DNA of 64,000 nt, taken from the NCBI GenBank assembly GCA_014529385.2, contig CM043967.1, forward strand, positions 85,382,778-85,446,777. The letters run 5' to 3'. Origin of the DNA: Adiantum capillus-veneris. Lineage: Eukaryota; Streptophyta; Polypodiopsida; Polypodiales; Pteridaceae. Every line of letters begins with the position of its first letter. Position 1 is the first letter of the stretch. The notes under the pieces were generated by a model. It saw only the letters and a list, made by a program, of their open reading frames with translations, was not told the DNA's origin and made no database searches. The translations under genes and the position numbers were made by a program. Shown one piece after another: positions 21,936 to 33,600 of the stretch.

Positions 21936-22160
21936 TGTGTGTGTGTGTGTGTGTACAGAGGGAGGTAGAGCAAAGTGCGGCGAAGTGCGAAAGCTCATTC
22001 GTGGTTTTGGAAAGCGCGTGTGCGCTTGGTAAGTATGTCGGTGGAGCCGCAGGTCGTGTTTGTGAAGGTGTTTTCGAGTGGATTGGGGTGTTGTGTTGAC
22101 CCTGGGCTATAGACAGGCACTTCTGGTCGTGCCGGGTGTCGTCCCCATTCCCCCTCTCCA
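20242..22160. mobile_element. 1.9-kb insertion in G1, possible solo LTR
   Basis: Comparison with 54340-54380 of G1-prime shows that CCAATAAGG and TTATATAGCAC are adjacent in the uninterrupted sequence. Here they are separated by about 1.92 kb bounded by GCGTT at 20238-20242 and at 22161-22165. Read with a four-base duplication GCGT, the insert starts TGG and ends CCA, like an LTR. It is GC-rich relative to its surroundings (for example 21240-21460), with a (GA)n(GT)n tract and no retroviral domain that I can see. A solo LTR is the simplest reading; its open frames look incidental. Confidence 0.55.
21863..21953. repeat. (GA)n(GT)n microsatellite
   Basis: About 71 bases of GA repeats followed by about 20 bases of GT repeats, inside the 1.9-kb insertion. 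Confidence 0.95.
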
Positions 22161-22165
22161 GCGTT

Positions 22166-22880
22166 ATATAGCACTTTCCCATAGGCACTATTTAGCTCAA
22201 TAGAGGATTGTAGAGGTGTGTCAGAGTCCAACCAATCATCCTCTGCTTTAACATGAAATGCATGTGTAACTCCAAAGTTGACCTCTCATTGGGGTTGTTA
22301 GCGTACAAATGACAAGGAAAACGAGTGCCTCTATAAGCTTGCATGAGTCACACCATCAGAAGGAAGTACTATTGCACCGCAGAAACCACCTGTGATGATA
22401 AGCACCTGTAAGGATTTATGAAGAACACTTCTAGCACAAAGCACACTTGGAATCAAGAGAAACCAAGGACATCATGACGTAGCTTGTCTCAAGTAGATGT
22501 ACGTAGAGTATCCATAGACTCAAAACCGAGGTAAAATGAAAGAGATATGGCTATCGAAGTCGTAGGGTACTCTCTCTTACTCAAAAAATGAGCTCTTTGG
22601 AAAGTGTACAGGTGTTGCAGCTATAATAATGGGGGCTCTTCTTATCTTTTATCCCCAAGTATCTCTTCTCTCTTGTCAATCGACAAGGCTTTCTTGCAAG
22701 ACTTCATTTTATTGGTCCTTTTTTGTGCTCAATTTGAGTATAAAATGGGCAATCGTTGACTTTTTGATTAAGAGAAGGGGTGGGGGCAAGTGTCTAGAGG
22801 ACCAAAATGAGGGTCAGGTGCCTGGGCAGGTGAGTGGGAATCCAAAATGGCCTCCCTTCTCCCCCAAATTTCCACGAGCC
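22166..22880 (-). other. G1 linker remnant and unrecognised sequence at the pol deletion
   Basis: 22166-22290 aligns with 54366-54490 of G1-prime (the linker between integrase C-terminus and the second protease-like domain; minus-strand reading FHVKAEDDWLDSDTPLQSSIELN). From about 22290 to 22880 I see no similarity to G1-prime and no gene. At 22880 similarity to gag begins. Everything from gag capsid through integrase is therefore missing. Confidence 0.6.
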
Positions 22881-23460
22881 CCCATAGCCAAATGGTGAAT
22901 TTTCTTCCCCACCCCCTTCATTCACATCGTTAGCTCCATGTTCGGAGCTAGTGGCTCTACTCAAAGTCTCTTTCAAGCGGCTAAGCACGCTCAGCCCGGA
23001 CCGTGGGCCCATGGCATGCATGTCTTGGCTTGAACTATCAAGATATTAGGCATCGGTAACCTTCCATGATGTCATAGTCAGAGGAAGAGTCACTAGATGC
23101 AATATGTGGGTCCTGAGTGGGGCTACCTTGGGTTCCCGTTGAGGGCCTAAAGCCTAAGGTGGAGGAATAATGAGTGCCAGCGTAAGCGGAGGCACTCTCT
23201 ATGTGGGTCCTGAGTGGGACTACCTTGGGTTCCCGCTGAGGGCCTAGAGCCTAAGGTGGAGGAATAATGAGTGCCAGCGTAAGCGGAGACACTCTCTATG
23301 TGGGTCCTTAGTGGGACTACCTTGGGTTCCCGCTGAGGGCCTAGAGCCTAAGGTGGAGGAATAATGAGTGCCAGCGTAAGTGGAGACACTCTCTATGTGA
23401 TCATCCTCTAGCAAACGACCAGAGCGTAGGTGCATGTGACCTCAACACTCCAGAAGCGTT
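22881..23460 (-). pseudogene. G1 gag, N-terminal part only
   Basis: The minus strand from about 23440 begins MHLRSGRLLE, parallel to MHLHSGRMLE of G1-prime. It ends with the MHAMGPRSGLSVLSRLKETLSRATSSEHGANDVNEGGGE segment (22905-23021), which G1-prime shares almost residue for residue. Between these, a block of about 97 bp is present three times, which breaks the frame. Nothing of the capsid or zinc-knuckle region is present. Confidence 0.8.
23103..23399. repeat. three tandem copies of a 97-98 bp unit in G1 gag
   Basis: Units start at about 23103, 23201 and 23298, each with GTGGGTCCT(G/T)AGTGGG, GGTTCCCG and GAGTGCCAGCGTAAG. G1-prime has a single copy at about 62440-62540. The unit length is not a multiple of three, so the amplification destroys the gag frame. 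Confidence 0.9.
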
Positions 23461-23799
23461 GGTGAGTGCCTGTGAAGACTGCTCACCTAGTTTTTTAGGT
23501 GTTTACAATTCAATTTTTTTATTATTTTTAATCATTTTTTCTAACCAAGCCACGGAATATGGTGTGTGATAGCTCAAAACAAGTGTCTTGGCTAGAGCGA
23601 TGTGTCGTGCTTTACAGCCTCGAATTTGGTTACATAAAGCCCTCAAAATCCTAAAAATGGTCTTGTTTTAGTCAAGAAGAAGGTTAGAATTAGTAAGTCC
23701 AAAGGGTGAGTGTGAAGGGGATGGTGGAGGACTTGAGGAACTTGTCCCACATGCCCTCCCTTCACTTGAGATCCTAGTATATATATATATATATATATA
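23461..23799 (-). other. G1 leader, part 1, with (AT)n tract
   Basis: Non-coding leader downstream (on the minus strand) of copia-B. It ends in a (TA)n tract (23776-23799) that received copia-B, and the tract continues at 29353 beyond it. Confidence 0.75.
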
Positions 23800-23992
23800 T
23801 GAAGGAGTACCAGCGGAAGTGCGACGCGAGAGAGAGTGCGAGAAGAAGAGCACGACGATATGGTGAACTCGCTCTACTATAATGTGTAGAGCATAGTGAG
23901 TTCTTATTAGGTTTTTTACAAAAGAATATGTGTACATACCTGGCGGCCCGCCCACTTACCTGGGCGACCACATTGGGCTTTATACCCCAACA
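23800..23992 (-). repeat. copia-B 3' LTR, 193 bp
   Basis: Nearly identical to 29160-29352. The minus strand starts TGTTGGGGTATAAAGCCC, so a TATAAAG box sits about 9 bases from the LTR start, an unusually short U3. Confidence 0.93.
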
Positions 23993-24007
23993 ACCTCCCA
24001 CTTAAAG
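23993..24007 (-). promoter_or_regulatory. polypurine tract of copia-B
   Basis: The minus strand reads AAGTGGGAGGT directly before the 3' LTR. Confidence 0.8.
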
Positions 24008-24081
24008 TCCAATGTGGTACTTTAAGTGTGAGAGAAGCTACTATACAAGCTAATATACAAGAGATGTAGAGAAGTGATGTA

Positions 24082-27000
24082 CTACCCTACACCTAACTGC
24101 TTGCGAAAATGCGCAAAGCTCTCTGAGGGAAGTCCTTTTGTAAGTAGATCAGCAGAATTTTCTGTGGTGTGAACTTTGACAAGCTGAAGTTGCTTATCCT
24201 CGAGCATTTCCATGATGAAATGATACTTCACATCCACATGCTTTGTCTTTGAGTGATAAACTGGATTGCGAGCCAATTGTATAGCACTTTGACTATCACA
24301 ATATAACACAGGCATCTCTTCTTTGATTCCCAAATCTGTTACTAGTCGATTAAGCCAAATTGATTCTTTGCATGCCTCTGATGCTGCAACATATTCAGCC
24401 TCTGTAGTAGACTGAGTAACACAATCTTGTAATCTAGAACGCCATGATACTGCTCCACCAGCCAATGTAAAGACATACCCTAACGTAGACCTTCGGTTGT
24501 CTAAGTCACCTGCATAATCCGAGTCTGTAAAACCCTTTACACTTAGCTCCTGACTCCCATAGCATATACGCATACTCTTTGTAGCTTTCACGTATCTTAA
24601 TATTCCTTTCACTGCCTCCCAATGTTTCTTGCCTGGGTTTGACATGTATCGACTTACTACTCCCCCTGCAAATGCAATGTCTGGGCGAGTAGCAATCATT
24701 GCATACATCAAACTACCCACTGCAGAAGCATATGGAATCTTTTCCATTTCAACCTGTTCTTCCTCAGACACAGGACAATCTTGTTTGCTAAGTTTCACAT
24801 ATGGTGGCAATGGAACACTCAATGCCTTTCCCTTCTCCATATTGAAATGTTGCAAAACCTTGTCAATATACTCTGTTTGAGATAACCAAATCAACTTCTT
24901 TGATCTGTCTCTCTCAATGCGCATACCAAGTATATGACTTGCCTCACCCATGTCTTTCATGTCAAACGATTTTGCCATCTTTGACTTCAAAGCTGAAATT
25001 TCTTCCAAGTGCTTGCCAGCAATCAACATGTCATCCACATACAAAATAAGGATCAGCCAACTACCATCCTTAGCCTTCTTTGTATATAGACAGTGATCGA
25101 ACTCACTACGTTTGTAGCCTTGAGAAAGCATAAACTTGTGGAATTTATGGTACCGTGCCCTCGGTGATTGTTTTAAGCCATAAAGACTCTTTAACAGCTG
25201 GCATACCCACTCTTCCTTTCCTTTCTCAACAAACCCTTCTGGCTGCTGCATGTAAATTTCCACATCTAAATCACCATGCAAGAACGTTGTCTTGACATCC
25301 ATTTGGTGCAACACCAAATCTAATATGGCAACCAATGCAAGAAAGCATCTCAATGTAGTCATCTTGACCACCGGAGAGAAGACTTCATCAAAGTCAATGC
25401 CTTGTTCTTGCTTAAAGCCCTTGGCAACAAGCCTTGCTTTGTACTTTGGCTGACTATCATGAGTGATGATCTTATACCTGTAAACCCATTTACAAGGTAG
25501 AGCCTTCTTGCCCCGTGGTAATTTAACTAGCTTCCATGTCTTGTTTTTATGCAGAGCTGTCATCTCTGACTGCATGGCCAATTGCCAATTCCCGAAGTCC
25601 TTCATTTGCACTGCTTCCTTGTAACATGAAGGCTCATTGCAATCAGTCAACATGACATAGTTCATAGATGGAACAAACCTATCAAGAGGTCGCGTGACAC
25701 ATCCAGATCTACGCACAATAGGTGGCTCAGGCTCAGCCACAACCTGTGGTTCCACTCTTTCCTGTCCTTGCTCCTCTTGAGCCCTGACATTTTGTCTTGC
25801 ACGTGCAGGTCCATCTTCTTGGAAGACAACTCTTCTAATCTCCTCAACCCTCTCTGGTTTAGAATGATATTTGGATTCATTAAAGTGAACATCATTGTTG
25901 CGGACAACCTTTCTGGATTCGGGATCCCAAAGTCTGTACCCCATCTCACCAGAATTACCATAGCCTAGAAAGATGCACTTTCTACTCTTTGGCTCAAGTT
26001 TGTTCCTAAATTCCTTTGGAACGTGAGTATATGCCTCACAGCCAAAGACTCTGAGATGCTTGTATGAGGGCATTTTGCCTGACCATACCATCTCTGGCAC
26101 TGAATCCTTCTGCAAAACCTTGCTAGGAGGTCTATTTACAAGATGAACAGCTGTTGATACAGCTTCAGCCCAAAACCCATTTGGCAGCTGTGCATTAGAC
26201 AACATACTTCTGACCTTCTCTTGTATGGTCCTATTCATCCTCTCAGCAACACCATTTTGAGGAGGATTGTAAGGAGCAGTAAGTTCACGTTTTATACCTT
26301 TTGACTCACAAAAGTCCTGAAAGGCCTTTGAAACATACTCTCCACCATTGTCAGTGCGTAAGCATTTAAGCTTCTTGCCACTCTGATTCTCCACAAGTGT
26401 CACAAACGTTTTGAAAACACTAAACGATTCATCCTTGTGCTTGAGAAAGTAAACCCATACTTTCCTCGAGTAATCATCTATAAATGTCATAAAGTAAGAA
26501 GCTCCCCCTAGAGATAGGTTAGGCATAGGTCCACACAAATCACTATGAACAAGTGCCAATTGTGTATCTCTTCTACTGCTTCTATGCTTATGTGGCTGTT
26601 GTGTTTGCTTACCATACATACAATGTTCACAGAATTCAAAATCATTAAATGAAAAGCCAGGCAAATAACCAGAACAAGACAAGATTTCCATTCCCTTCTT
26701 GGACATATGTCCTAACCGGCTATGCCACAAAGAAACGTTCGGCTGCTCGGTTACATTGATTACATTTTTAGAGACATTTGATACATAAATCATGTAAAGT
26801 CCTCCAGACTTTACTCCATGTGCTACTGTCATAAAACCCTTGGATATCTTCCACATGTTATGTCCAAAAGTGGTGACGTAGCCAGCATCATCAAGTAAAC
26901 ATGTGCTGATCAAGCTCTTTGTAATTGCGGGAACATGTCTCACATTCTTCAGCGTGAAAGAAGAGCCATTCTGAAACTTCAATTGAACATCTCCAACACC

Positions 27001-27167
27001 TAAGATCTCACATGTCTACCCATTGCCTAGCCGAACATGATCTTTAGTGGTCACATAAGAAGTAAACCACTCCTTGTTTGGAGACACATGAAGTGATGCC
27101 CCTGAGTCTATAATCCAGTCACTCAGTGCATTTCCATCAGATGCTGTAAGAAGAGCTGAGTCCATTG
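24082..27167 (-). pseudogene. copia-B protease, integrase, RT, RNase H
   Basis: The main open stretch (24082-26982, 966 codons) carries integrase HHCC (HSRLGHM; CEHCMYGK) and an intact D,D35E triad: HSDLCGPM, RTDNGGEY and VAERMNR. RT has LYVDDMLIAG, and RNase H has FTDSDYAGD, TTEAEY and YCDSQSA. It ends LTKGLPSESFAHFRKQLGVG. Upstream in the same frame a protease start WIIDSGASLHVSPNKEW (Asp at 27106-27108) is separated by a TAG at 27016-27018, after LGNG, where a glutamine is likely in the intact form. So one stop splits PR from IN, and a frameshift near 27190 separates both from gag. The catalytic residues are otherwise preserved. Confidence 0.92.
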
Positions 27168-28061
27168 TATCTTCAAGAAGTAGATGTCTCCTGACACTAG
27201 ACCGTCATCCTCTGCAACAGTGTTTGTCACATTTATTTCTTGAATCTTCACTGAGGACTTGTTCTTCTCACCATGGTCTTCATCTTTCTCTTTGCCTTTT
27301 TCTGCTTTCCATTCTCTGCAGTCTCTTTTCATGTGACCCTTCTTGCCACAATGGTAGCATTCTATGTCACTCTTGCCTTTAGCACTACGGGACTTGCTAT
27401 GAGACTGATTCCTCTTTCCACCTTTGTACTTTTCTTTGGTCCTTCCCCTGACAACTAAGGCTGTTCCCTTGCCTTTGTCCATTGTCTTTCTATTGGTTTC
27501 TTCAGTAAGCAGACTTCCTTCTACACCTGCTATGTTCAAACCATCTGGAGGTGCAGAATTACTCAAAGCTGTGCGAAAAGTGTCCCAACTTTCCGGCAAT
27601 GTGATCAACAGGAACATAGCTCTAACAGGTTCATCAAACTTGACACCTTGAGCTGACAACTGACTATAGATTGTGTTGAATTCATTCAGATGATTGGACA
27701 TAGGTGTCCCTTCTTTCATCTTCAAGTCAACAAGCTTCTTAAGCCAGTATACCTGTGAAGCTGCACTCTGCTTCTCATAAAGATCACTCAGCTTTAACCA
27801 TGCTTGATAAGCCGACATCTCATCTACTACATTGAAGTAAACGCTTTCTGCCAAAGTCAGCATAATGGTAGAAAGTGCCAATTCATCCATTTCGCTCCAT
27901 TCATCTTCGTCCATATCTTCTGGTTTTATCCCCTTGAGCTTTATAGGTTTTATCTGCTTCTTTTGTACCAACACGTGCCAAATCTGCTTCTTCCACAATG
28001 GGAAATTGGTTCCATCCAGCTTCTTGATATTGTAAAGAGCAGTGTCCTGTGATCCAGCCAT
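27123..28061 (-). pseudogene. copia-B gag, 312 codons, frameshifted at its end
   Basis: The start codon at 28061 (MAGSQDTALYNI) is followed by KLDGTNFPLWKKQIWHVL, the usual copia gag opening, then a central capsid-like helical region and a basic stretch. The zinc knuckle CYHCGKKGHMKRDC (C-X2-C-X4-H-X4-C) is at about 27322-27363. The final 25 or so residues (KIQWTQLFLQHLMEMH) are out of phase. One base gained or lost near 27187-27195 would put the gag in phase with EDTMDSALLTASDGNALSDW and the protease. The ancestral product was therefore one polyprotein. Confidence 0.9.
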
Positions 28062-29143
28062 AGCTACGCTTCATAGTAGTTTACTTTCCTGGGAAAAATT
28101 CGGCAGAGTTTCCCCTGTAAACTGACCTCTGAACCAATATCAACCTGTCAATGAACCAAGAAAGCTTCAGATTCTGCAGAAATTTTGGCAGAGTCTCCTT
28201 TGTAAAATGGCTCTGGTGTACTAAAAACAGACCAAAAAACAGCTGAAAAAACCACTGTCTCTCTGACACTGTAAGCTGCGGGTAAACCTGTCCTGCACCT
28301 GTACTGTCTCTCACTGTCCTGCCACTGTCCTATAAGCATAGACTGCGACAATGCCTCAACGGCAGTAAAGCAAAGATGCAATCCCAACTGTCTAACTCAC
28401 AGTCAATACATCCTAGCTGCCTATCTAAGGGTGCTCGAGGGATCGCTCCAAGACCTGTATCACCGAAAGGATCTCAACATTCGAGAATCCCCCAGCTCAA
28501 TAAAACCTCACTCGGCCCTTAACAAAGGCTGCAGTAAATCTGACAGTACATAGACTTCCCACAAAGTCATACATCCACAAATTTCCCACTGTATGTTGTA
28601 ACTGTTGCGGCGGTTGTTTGCTGCGTGACTCACAGCCAGCAAACCCTCAACAGACATACATCATCTCTGACAATACATCCCATGTGGAAGTACCTGCAAT
28701 GTCAGGATGAAATCTGGAATATCAAGCAGCGAACACAAGCTACCTGATGAACTAGTGGATGTCGCCTACAGTCTGTGTGTAGATGCGCCCGTGTCGTATG
28801 TGACACGCCTCCAAGAACTGTGAGCCGTCCTTCGATGTGTAGACAGTCACAAATCAACACTCTGGGAGTGTCGATATCCTCAGCACCTGCAGTCGTAGGC
28901 CGAAAACCCCAAATTTGCAGAGTCGGATCTGCACCCGCTGAGACCACGTAGTCAAAAATGGCCTGCGCAGACCTTTGTCGAAGCCGAACGGTGGCCGAAA
29001 TGACCTCAGAATGAAATTCTGACAACACCAAACCCTTTCGGGCTTACCCACGAGATTTGGGGCCGTGTCTTCGCCTGTCAAATTTCACTCCAATCTGAGC
29101 TGGTGACTCTAACCTCTTGCAGTGCTGCCCCGAGCCTCGATCT

Positions 29144-29158
29144 GAGCTCTGATACCAG
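29144..29158 (-). promoter_or_regulatory. primer binding site of copia-B, tRNA-iMet type
   Basis: The minus strand reads TGGTATCAGAGCTC two bases inside the LTR end. This is the standard initiator-Met primer site of plant copia elements. The region from 28080 to 29143 between it and gag is untranslated leader with no recognisable gene. Confidence 0.92.
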
Positions 29159-29159
29159 T

Positions 29160-29352
29160 TGAAGGAGTATGAGCGGAAGTGCGACGCGAGAGAGAGTGCA
29201 AGAAGAAGAGCACGACGATATGGTGAACTCGCTCTACTCTAATGTGTAGAGCATAGTGAGTTCATATTAGGTTTTTTACAAAAGAATATGTGTACATACC
29301 TGGCGGCCCGCCCACTTACCTGGGCGACCACATTGGGCCTTATACCCCAACA
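29160..29352 (-). repeat. copia-B 5' LTR, 193 bp
   Basis: Ends as in the 3' LTR, with about six differences between the two. The primer site lies on its inner side. Confidence 0.93.
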
Positions 29353-30007
29353 ATATATATATATATATATATAGTAGTGTGTATACTATATCATAAGACT
29401 GAGAACTGAGGCCTAGGCCCGGGCTCGGGCTCGTGCAATGATCCCGATCTCGATCATTCCTTTTAAAATGAGATTTTTTCTTTTTTCCCTTTTGTTTTTT
29501 AAATCTTTTGAATTTTTTAAAAATATTTTTTAAAATGAAATAAAACTTTAAAAAAAGTTTTTGAAAAAAGTTTTCTATGGATAATGCTACGCGTGGGCAC
29601 CGAGCTCACGTGCGCGTACATAGCTGCCCCTGATAGCTGTGTCTAGCCTGCTTACAATGAAGATAGATAATTAACACTAATTATCTTTGCTAACACTAAT
29701 TACCTCTACTCACACACTACTTATCACAATAGTAAACTACACACAATCAACCTTCTCACTGTGTATTGCACATTACAGAACTAAACACTAACTAACAGAT
29801 CTGCTAACACCTACACATTAATGAACTTAGCAGATCTAACAAAACATGTACACTGCAGCACTTAACAGAGCTAACTGAAACCTGCTGAAACCTGCATATT
29901 GCAACCACTTAACATATCTAACACAACTTAGACAAAAACCTGAAAGCAGATGAAAAAATGGCTTCAAGAGGTAGCATTGAGTGCTCCTCAAGCTTAGTGC
30001 AGGGCAG
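29353..30007 (-). other. G1 leader, part 2
   Basis: It starts with the remainder of the (TA)n tract (to about 29372), followed by T- and A-rich sequence (29460-29570) and a CACTAAT/ACACT-rich block (29660-29940). It runs to the primer site and resembles the leader of G1-prime (62640-63296). No gene is visible; the minus-strand open frames near 29836-30133 look incidental. Confidence 0.7.
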
Positions 30008-30025
30008 TCCCCGACAACGGCACCA
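30008..30025 (-). promoter_or_regulatory. primer binding site of G1, tRNA-Asp type
   Basis: The minus strand reads TTGGTGCCGTTGTCGGGGA just inside the LTR, with two differences from the tRNA-Asp complement TGGCGCCGTTGCCGGGG. Confidence 0.8.
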
Positions 30026-30029
30026 AAAA

Positions 30030-30251
30030 TGTGCGCTTTGCCGCACGTGTCGGAGGCTGGGAACTTGCCAAAACACTGTGTGCGAGCCACCAATGGTAGC
30101 AAGCACACAACTAGAAGATCCTAGCAAGCTCAAAGGGGTAGAGGTGTGTCACTAACCATTCGATGCTTCCGTCGTGAAGAATCATGTGCCGCGAAGAAGA
30201 AGGAGCCACCGTCATGCTCAACCGCCTCGCCGTCGTCAATGCCACCGCAAT

Positions 30252-30349
<98 letters not shown>

Positions 30350-30652
30350 GCATACACACATACACATGCGAGCACACGAAGAAGGAGAAGACAGAGGTAG
30401 TGCAAGAGCACTTCTTAGCTTGCACCTCAGGATTTTAGGTCAAAATAGACCTTCTATAAGGGTTTGATCCATTCACACATGGACGTCCACAGTGGCCGCT
30501 CGTTGCAAAAATACTGTAAAATAAGATAAGTGGTGCGCCTCTCATCAACGATCACCTACACATCTTTTGGACCGACAAAATCGGTCCATGACTCAATCAA
30601 ATAAATAATAAGGCGTCCATTGAAGGTGATAGGGTGTCCGTGAGGGTTAACA
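30030..30652 (-). repeat. G1 5' LTR, 623 bp
   Basis: Plus-strand ends TGTGCGCTTTGCC and GGGTTAACA. It matches the LTRs at 16552, 50661 and 63321. It contains a (CT)n(CA)n tract (30253-30348). Confidence 0.93.
30253..30348. repeat. (CT)n(CA)n microsatellite in the G1 LTR
   Basis: About 47 bases of CT followed by about 49 bases of CA. The tract is in the same LTR position in all four G1-family LTRs but of very different length in each. Confidence 0.95.
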
Positions 30653-33600
30653 AACAGCAATGTAGCCACTTCTCATGAAAAGGGCAAAAAGAAGATGCAT
30701 TGCCATTATTGTAAAGCTAATGATCACTTGATCAAGCATTGTCCTAATTTGAAGGCCAAAGAGGCTGGTTCCACTATAAATGATGGTTCCACTACAAATG
30801 TAGCTATTATTGAGTCTTCTGTGAAAGGAGAAGTGATGATTTGATGGAGAATGGGCTTTTAGTGCAGAATGCACTTATGATCCTTTTGTCCATGATGCAT
30901 GCATGCGAGTTGCTACAGATTCACATGTGTGGTATTTTGACAGTGGTGCTACAAAGCACATTACCTCACATCGTGATTCCTTTACCTCTCTTGAGTTTGA
31001 ATTGAGTCACTTTTTCCGACAATACCTCTTATCTGTTTAGGAAGTTGGAAAGATTGTGTTTAGTGCTCAAATGGTACTTCTTTTACACTTGTTGATGCAT
31101 TGTATGTACCTGGGATGAAGAGGAATCTTTTGTCTGTATCTTCAATTGCTAGACTTAGTCTTGTTGTCAAATTTATGGATGACAGATGTACAATACATGA
31201 TCTTAGTTTTGGTGATAAAATAATTGCATCTGGCATTTTATGCCGTGGGCTATATAAGTTCACTTTGTACGACAAGTGTGGGCAGAATTTTGCAAATGCA
31301 GTTGTGGATTCTAAGGCTATTTCAGATGCAAAACTTCGGCATGCACGTTTTGGACATCTAAATTTTGCCAATTTACTGTGTTTGCAAAATTTTGATATGG
31401 TTTCTTCTTTGCCGCCTCTTGAAGCACCTGTCAAACATGTTTGTGAAGGCTGTATTTTGGGTAAGATGCAGCGTTCAAAGTTTCCAAAGGATGGTTCAGT
31501 TAGGGCCACATGCAGGTTGCAGCTTGTGCTTAGTGATGTCGTGGGCCAATGCAAACTCCATCCTTGGGCAATTACCTTTACTTCATGACTTTCATTGATG
31601 ATTACTCCAAGCATGCATGGGTGTATCCACTTAAAGAGAAGTCAGAAGTGTTTTTGTGCTTCAAGCAATTTTTGTTTATGGCTCAAAATGTCTCGAGATG
31701 TACTATGGGTACCCTCCATTCTGATCTAGAGGGGAGTATATGTCATATGAATTTAATGCATTTCTGGCTATTCGTGGGATAAAACACCAATGTACAGTTT
31801 TGTGTACACCTTAGCAAAAGTGTGTTGTTGAGAGGAATAATAGGTTTCTCACAGAAATGGCAAGATGTATGGTCAAAAGTCAAGCTTTCCCATAGTTGTT
31901 TTGGCTTGAGACTATTATGTGTGCCACTTATGTACTTAACAGGTTTCCTACAAAAGCTTTGCAATTTATGACTCCATATGAAGCATGGCATGATAGAAAG
32001 CCTTCTATCGAGCACATGTGTGTTTTTGGCTGTTTCGAATATGCTTTGGTGCCACAAACGCAATGTAAAAAATTGGATGATAAATCTGTCAAATGTATTT
32101 TTTCTCGTTATAGTGCAAAAAGCGAAGGTTACAGGTTATATCATCCGCAAACAAAGCGTATCTTGGTTTCACGGATTGTTGTGTTTGTGAAAGATTCTAT
32201 TCAGCCCTTGTTGTCACTAGAGACAGTAATGTAAGCTCACATGACATTATGACATGTTGCTGCCTCTTTTTAGTGGTGGAAGTTCGCAAATGTACAGCCT
32301 ATGGGGGTTTTTTAAAATGTGCAGATGTACATGATGTACTTGATGAGGAAAGGGCTGAGAACGAGCAGGCTAGAGGTATGCCTAAGTGGCTGGTGCATAC
32401 TTTTCGTGACAATAAATTGGATGCACCTTTGTCTAGTCGTACTCATTCAAGTTCTTGTCATGCATCTTATGCAATAGATTGTTATGCTTTGGCAGTGTCT
32501 AGCTTATGTGATGTTAAGGAACCTCTATCTTTTGATGAAGCACAGAATTCAAAAAATTGGATGGCTGCCATGCAATCAGAATATGATGCACTTATAGAAA
32601 ATGACACATGGATTTTATGTGATTTGCCTCCTGGAAAAAAGGCCATTGGTACAAAGTGGGTTTACAATTTGAAGTGCAAGCCAGATGGTGAGATTGATTG
32701 CTATAAGGCTCGACTCATTGCAAAGGGTTATGCACAACAAAAAGGCATAGATTATGAAGAGACTTTTGCTCCCACTTCTCGTATGACTATTGTGCATTTT
32801 CTATGTGCATTAGCAGCTCATTTTGGTTGGGATGTACATCACTCAGACATCATTATTGCTTTCTTGAATGATGATATATTTGAGGAAGGTTATGTAATGC
32901 AGCCTCGCGGTTTTGTCAAGAAAGAACAAGAGGATAAAGTGTGAAAATGTAAGAAAGCTTTGTATGGGTTGAAGAAATCTCCTCATGCTTGGTATGAGAA
33001 GGCTGGCACTCATTTGGTCAAACGAGGCTTTCATAACAGTCCAACAGAAAGCACATTGTGAGGGTGATTTACTTCTCATTGACGTTCTCTATGTGGATGA
33101 TTTGCTGATCACTGGACCAAATGAGAAACATTTTGTTGAATATAAGACTGATTTGAATGCTACTTTCAAGATGAAATATTTGGGTTTGTTGCATCATTAC
33201 TTGGGGATACAATTTAAGCAATGTGATGGTGGTATTGCCTTGTCTCAATCAAGTTACATAGAGACATTGCTATGTAAGTTTGGAATTGAGGAGTGCAAAC
33301 CTATCCCCACTCCCATGGAAACAAGTTTGAAATTGAGTATTCATGAAGTTGGTGATCATGTCAATGTCACTTTTTACCAATCTGCTATTGGCATCCTTAT
33401 TTATGTATGTAACACGAGGCCGTATATTCAGTTTTCAATCTCACAGGTCAGCGGATGTATGCAGAGCCCAGGGTCTAAGAATTGGTAGGCTGTCAAGATG
33501 ATATTTTGCTATTTGAGTGGCATTGTACATCTTGGCTTGTTTTATCCCAACGGGGGATCAGTGCTGTCAAATTTACATGCTTTTTCCGCCTTAGATTGTG

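Larger units (their letters stand above)
23800..29352 (-). mobile_element. copia-B: complete 5.55-kb copia element
   Basis: Two 193-bp LTRs (23800-23992 and 29160-29352) with ends TGAAGG...CCAACA on the plus strand flank a primer site, gag, pol and a polypurine tract. The flanks are ATATA on both sides (23795-23799 and 29353-29357), inside the (AT)n tract of G1. The LTRs differ at about six positions. The polyprotein has one frameshift and one stop. The integrase and RT resemble Tork-like plant copia elements, but that subfamily label is tentative. Confidence 0.95.
16552..30652 (-). mobile_element. G1: 14.1-kb gypsy, pol-deleted, carrying nested insertions
   Basis: LTRs at 16552-17131 and 30030-30652 flank it, with an imperfect target duplication AATAG (16547-16551) and AACAG (30653-30657). 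Copia-A gag has AACAG at the same point, and its reading resumes after G1, so the boundaries are secure. The internal order on the minus strand is primer site, leader, gag N-terminus (22881-23460), then directly the region that follows integrase in G1-prime. RT and integrase are absent. It contains copia-B (23800-29352) and a 1.9-kb insertion (20242-22160). The LTRs differ at more than one site in ten by eye, so it is older than G1-prime. Confidence 0.92.

Noticed and set aside
29140-29160. tRNA-Met-like and tRNA-Asp-like matches at several places
   Set aside because: Only 12-18 bases matching tRNA 3' ends are present beside LTRs; these are primer binding sites, not tRNA genes.
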